In this document: one piece after another, positions 63,698 to 64,000 of the stretch
Layout of the letters: each line of letters starts with the position of its first letter
How positions within the stretch are numbered: position 1 is the stretch's first letter
Origin: CAMLOF01 sp041913045
GTDB lineage: Bacteria > Pseudomonadota > Gammaproteobacteria > Burkholderiales > Burkholderiaceae_C
Length of the DNA: 64,000 nt
Reading direction: 5' to 3'
NCBI GenBank assembly: GCA_041913045.1
Contig: JAYSGB010000002.1
Location: 148,676-212,675 of the forward strand
Notes under the pieces: generated by a model
Told to the model about the DNA's origin: nothing
Databases searched by the model: none
The model's input: only the letters and a program-made list of their open reading frames with translations
Position numbers and translations under genes: made by a program

Positions 63698-64000
63698 ATG
63701 GAACTCACGCCCCGCGAGAAAGACAAGCTGTTGATCTTCACCGCCGCGCTGCTCGCCGAAAGGCGCCGCGCGCGTGGCCTCAAGCTCAACTACCCCGAGG
63801 CCATCGCCCTCATCACCGCCGCCGTCATGGAGGGCGCGCGCGACGGCAAGAGCGTTGCCGAACTGATGAGCGAGGGCCGCACCGTGCTCACCCGCGACGA
63901 TGTCATGGACGGCGTGGCCGACATGATTGCCGACATCCAGGTGGAAGCCACCTTCCCCGACGGCACCAAGCTCGTCACCGTGCACCAGCCCATCGTCTGA
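63698..64000 (+). CDS. ureA: urease gamma subunit
   Basis: A complete 100-residue urease gamma subunit ending exactly at the window end. The sequence begins MELTPREKDKLLIFTAALLA and includes LNYPEAIALITAAVMEGARD and GVADMIADIQVEATFPDGTK, all diagnostic. The remaining urease genes should lie beyond the window. Together with urtABCDE it shows that the cell uses urea as a nitrogen source. A sigma-54-like promoter precedes it. It is divergent from the permease-kinase gene. Confidence 0.98.
   Translation: MELTPREKDKLLIFTAALLAERRRARGLKLNYPEAIALITAAVMEGARDGKSVAELMSEGRTVLTRDDVMDGVADMIADIQVEATFPDGTKLVTVHQPIV

Overview
The window is high-GC, densely packed chromosomal DNA. Gene content and protein resemblances point to a betaproteobacterium of the order Burkholderiales, most likely the family Comamonadaceae (inference from recognised families, not from a marker-gene search). 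Genes overlap by one to a few bases in many places, and no gap between genes exceeds 300 bases: the largest are the urtA divergent region (about 280 bases), the leader of the chemoreceptor gene (about 236) and the gap before the ammonium-sensor gene (about 212). I saw no rRNA, tRNA, CRISPR array, transposase or phage gene.

Region 1 (1-12.5 kb) holds the 3' part of a metY-type sulfhydrylase, an alpha/beta hydrolase, a mandelate-racemase-like enzyme with a changed catalytic lysine, an ammonium-transporter/PAS/GGDEF/EAL fusion followed by a small soluble chemoreceptor-like protein, a YihY membrane protein, and a housekeeping run (DUF2069, FAD oxidase, DUF3297, glutamine amidotransferase, thyA). 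Region 2 (12.6-17.4 kb) is an envelope cluster: BI-1 family protein, uppP, a CNNM/CorC protein, a lipoprotein, an ExoD protein and a small membrane protein. Region 3 (17.4-22.7 kb) is a tripartite tricarboxylate transporter tctCBA with the divergent two-component system tctDE. Region 4 (22.7-31.2 kb) has a cupin, dcd, a chemoreceptor with cheW, and a MacAB-type efflux system with an outer-membrane lipoprotein.

Region 5 (31.3-45.7 kb) is a purine-salvage and catabolism locus: guanine deaminase, adenine deaminase, a Rieske oxygenase resembling purine N-demethylases, a BMP-type nucleoside ABC transporter, a LysR regulator and xanthine dehydrogenase xdhAB. Region 6 (45.7-64 kb) has a radical-SAM gene behind a strong LexA box, a DinG-like helicase, the urea ABC transporter urtABCDE, a 7TM-DISM/GGDEF/EAL protein, an N-acyltransferase of the FeeM type, a LuxR-type response regulator, a 1208-residue fusion of an NCS1 permease to a hybrid histidine kinase, and divergently ureA, the first urease gene.

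Taken together, 31.3-64 kb reads as a nitrogen-scavenging region: purines are imported and deaminated, xanthine is oxidised, urea is imported, and urease releases ammonium. Two sensors built by fusing a transporter to a signalling module (Amt-GGDEF-EAL and NCS1-kinase-receiver) are the most unusual content. The second, with its neighbouring LuxR regulator and its position against ureA, is my best candidate for an undescribed regulatory system.
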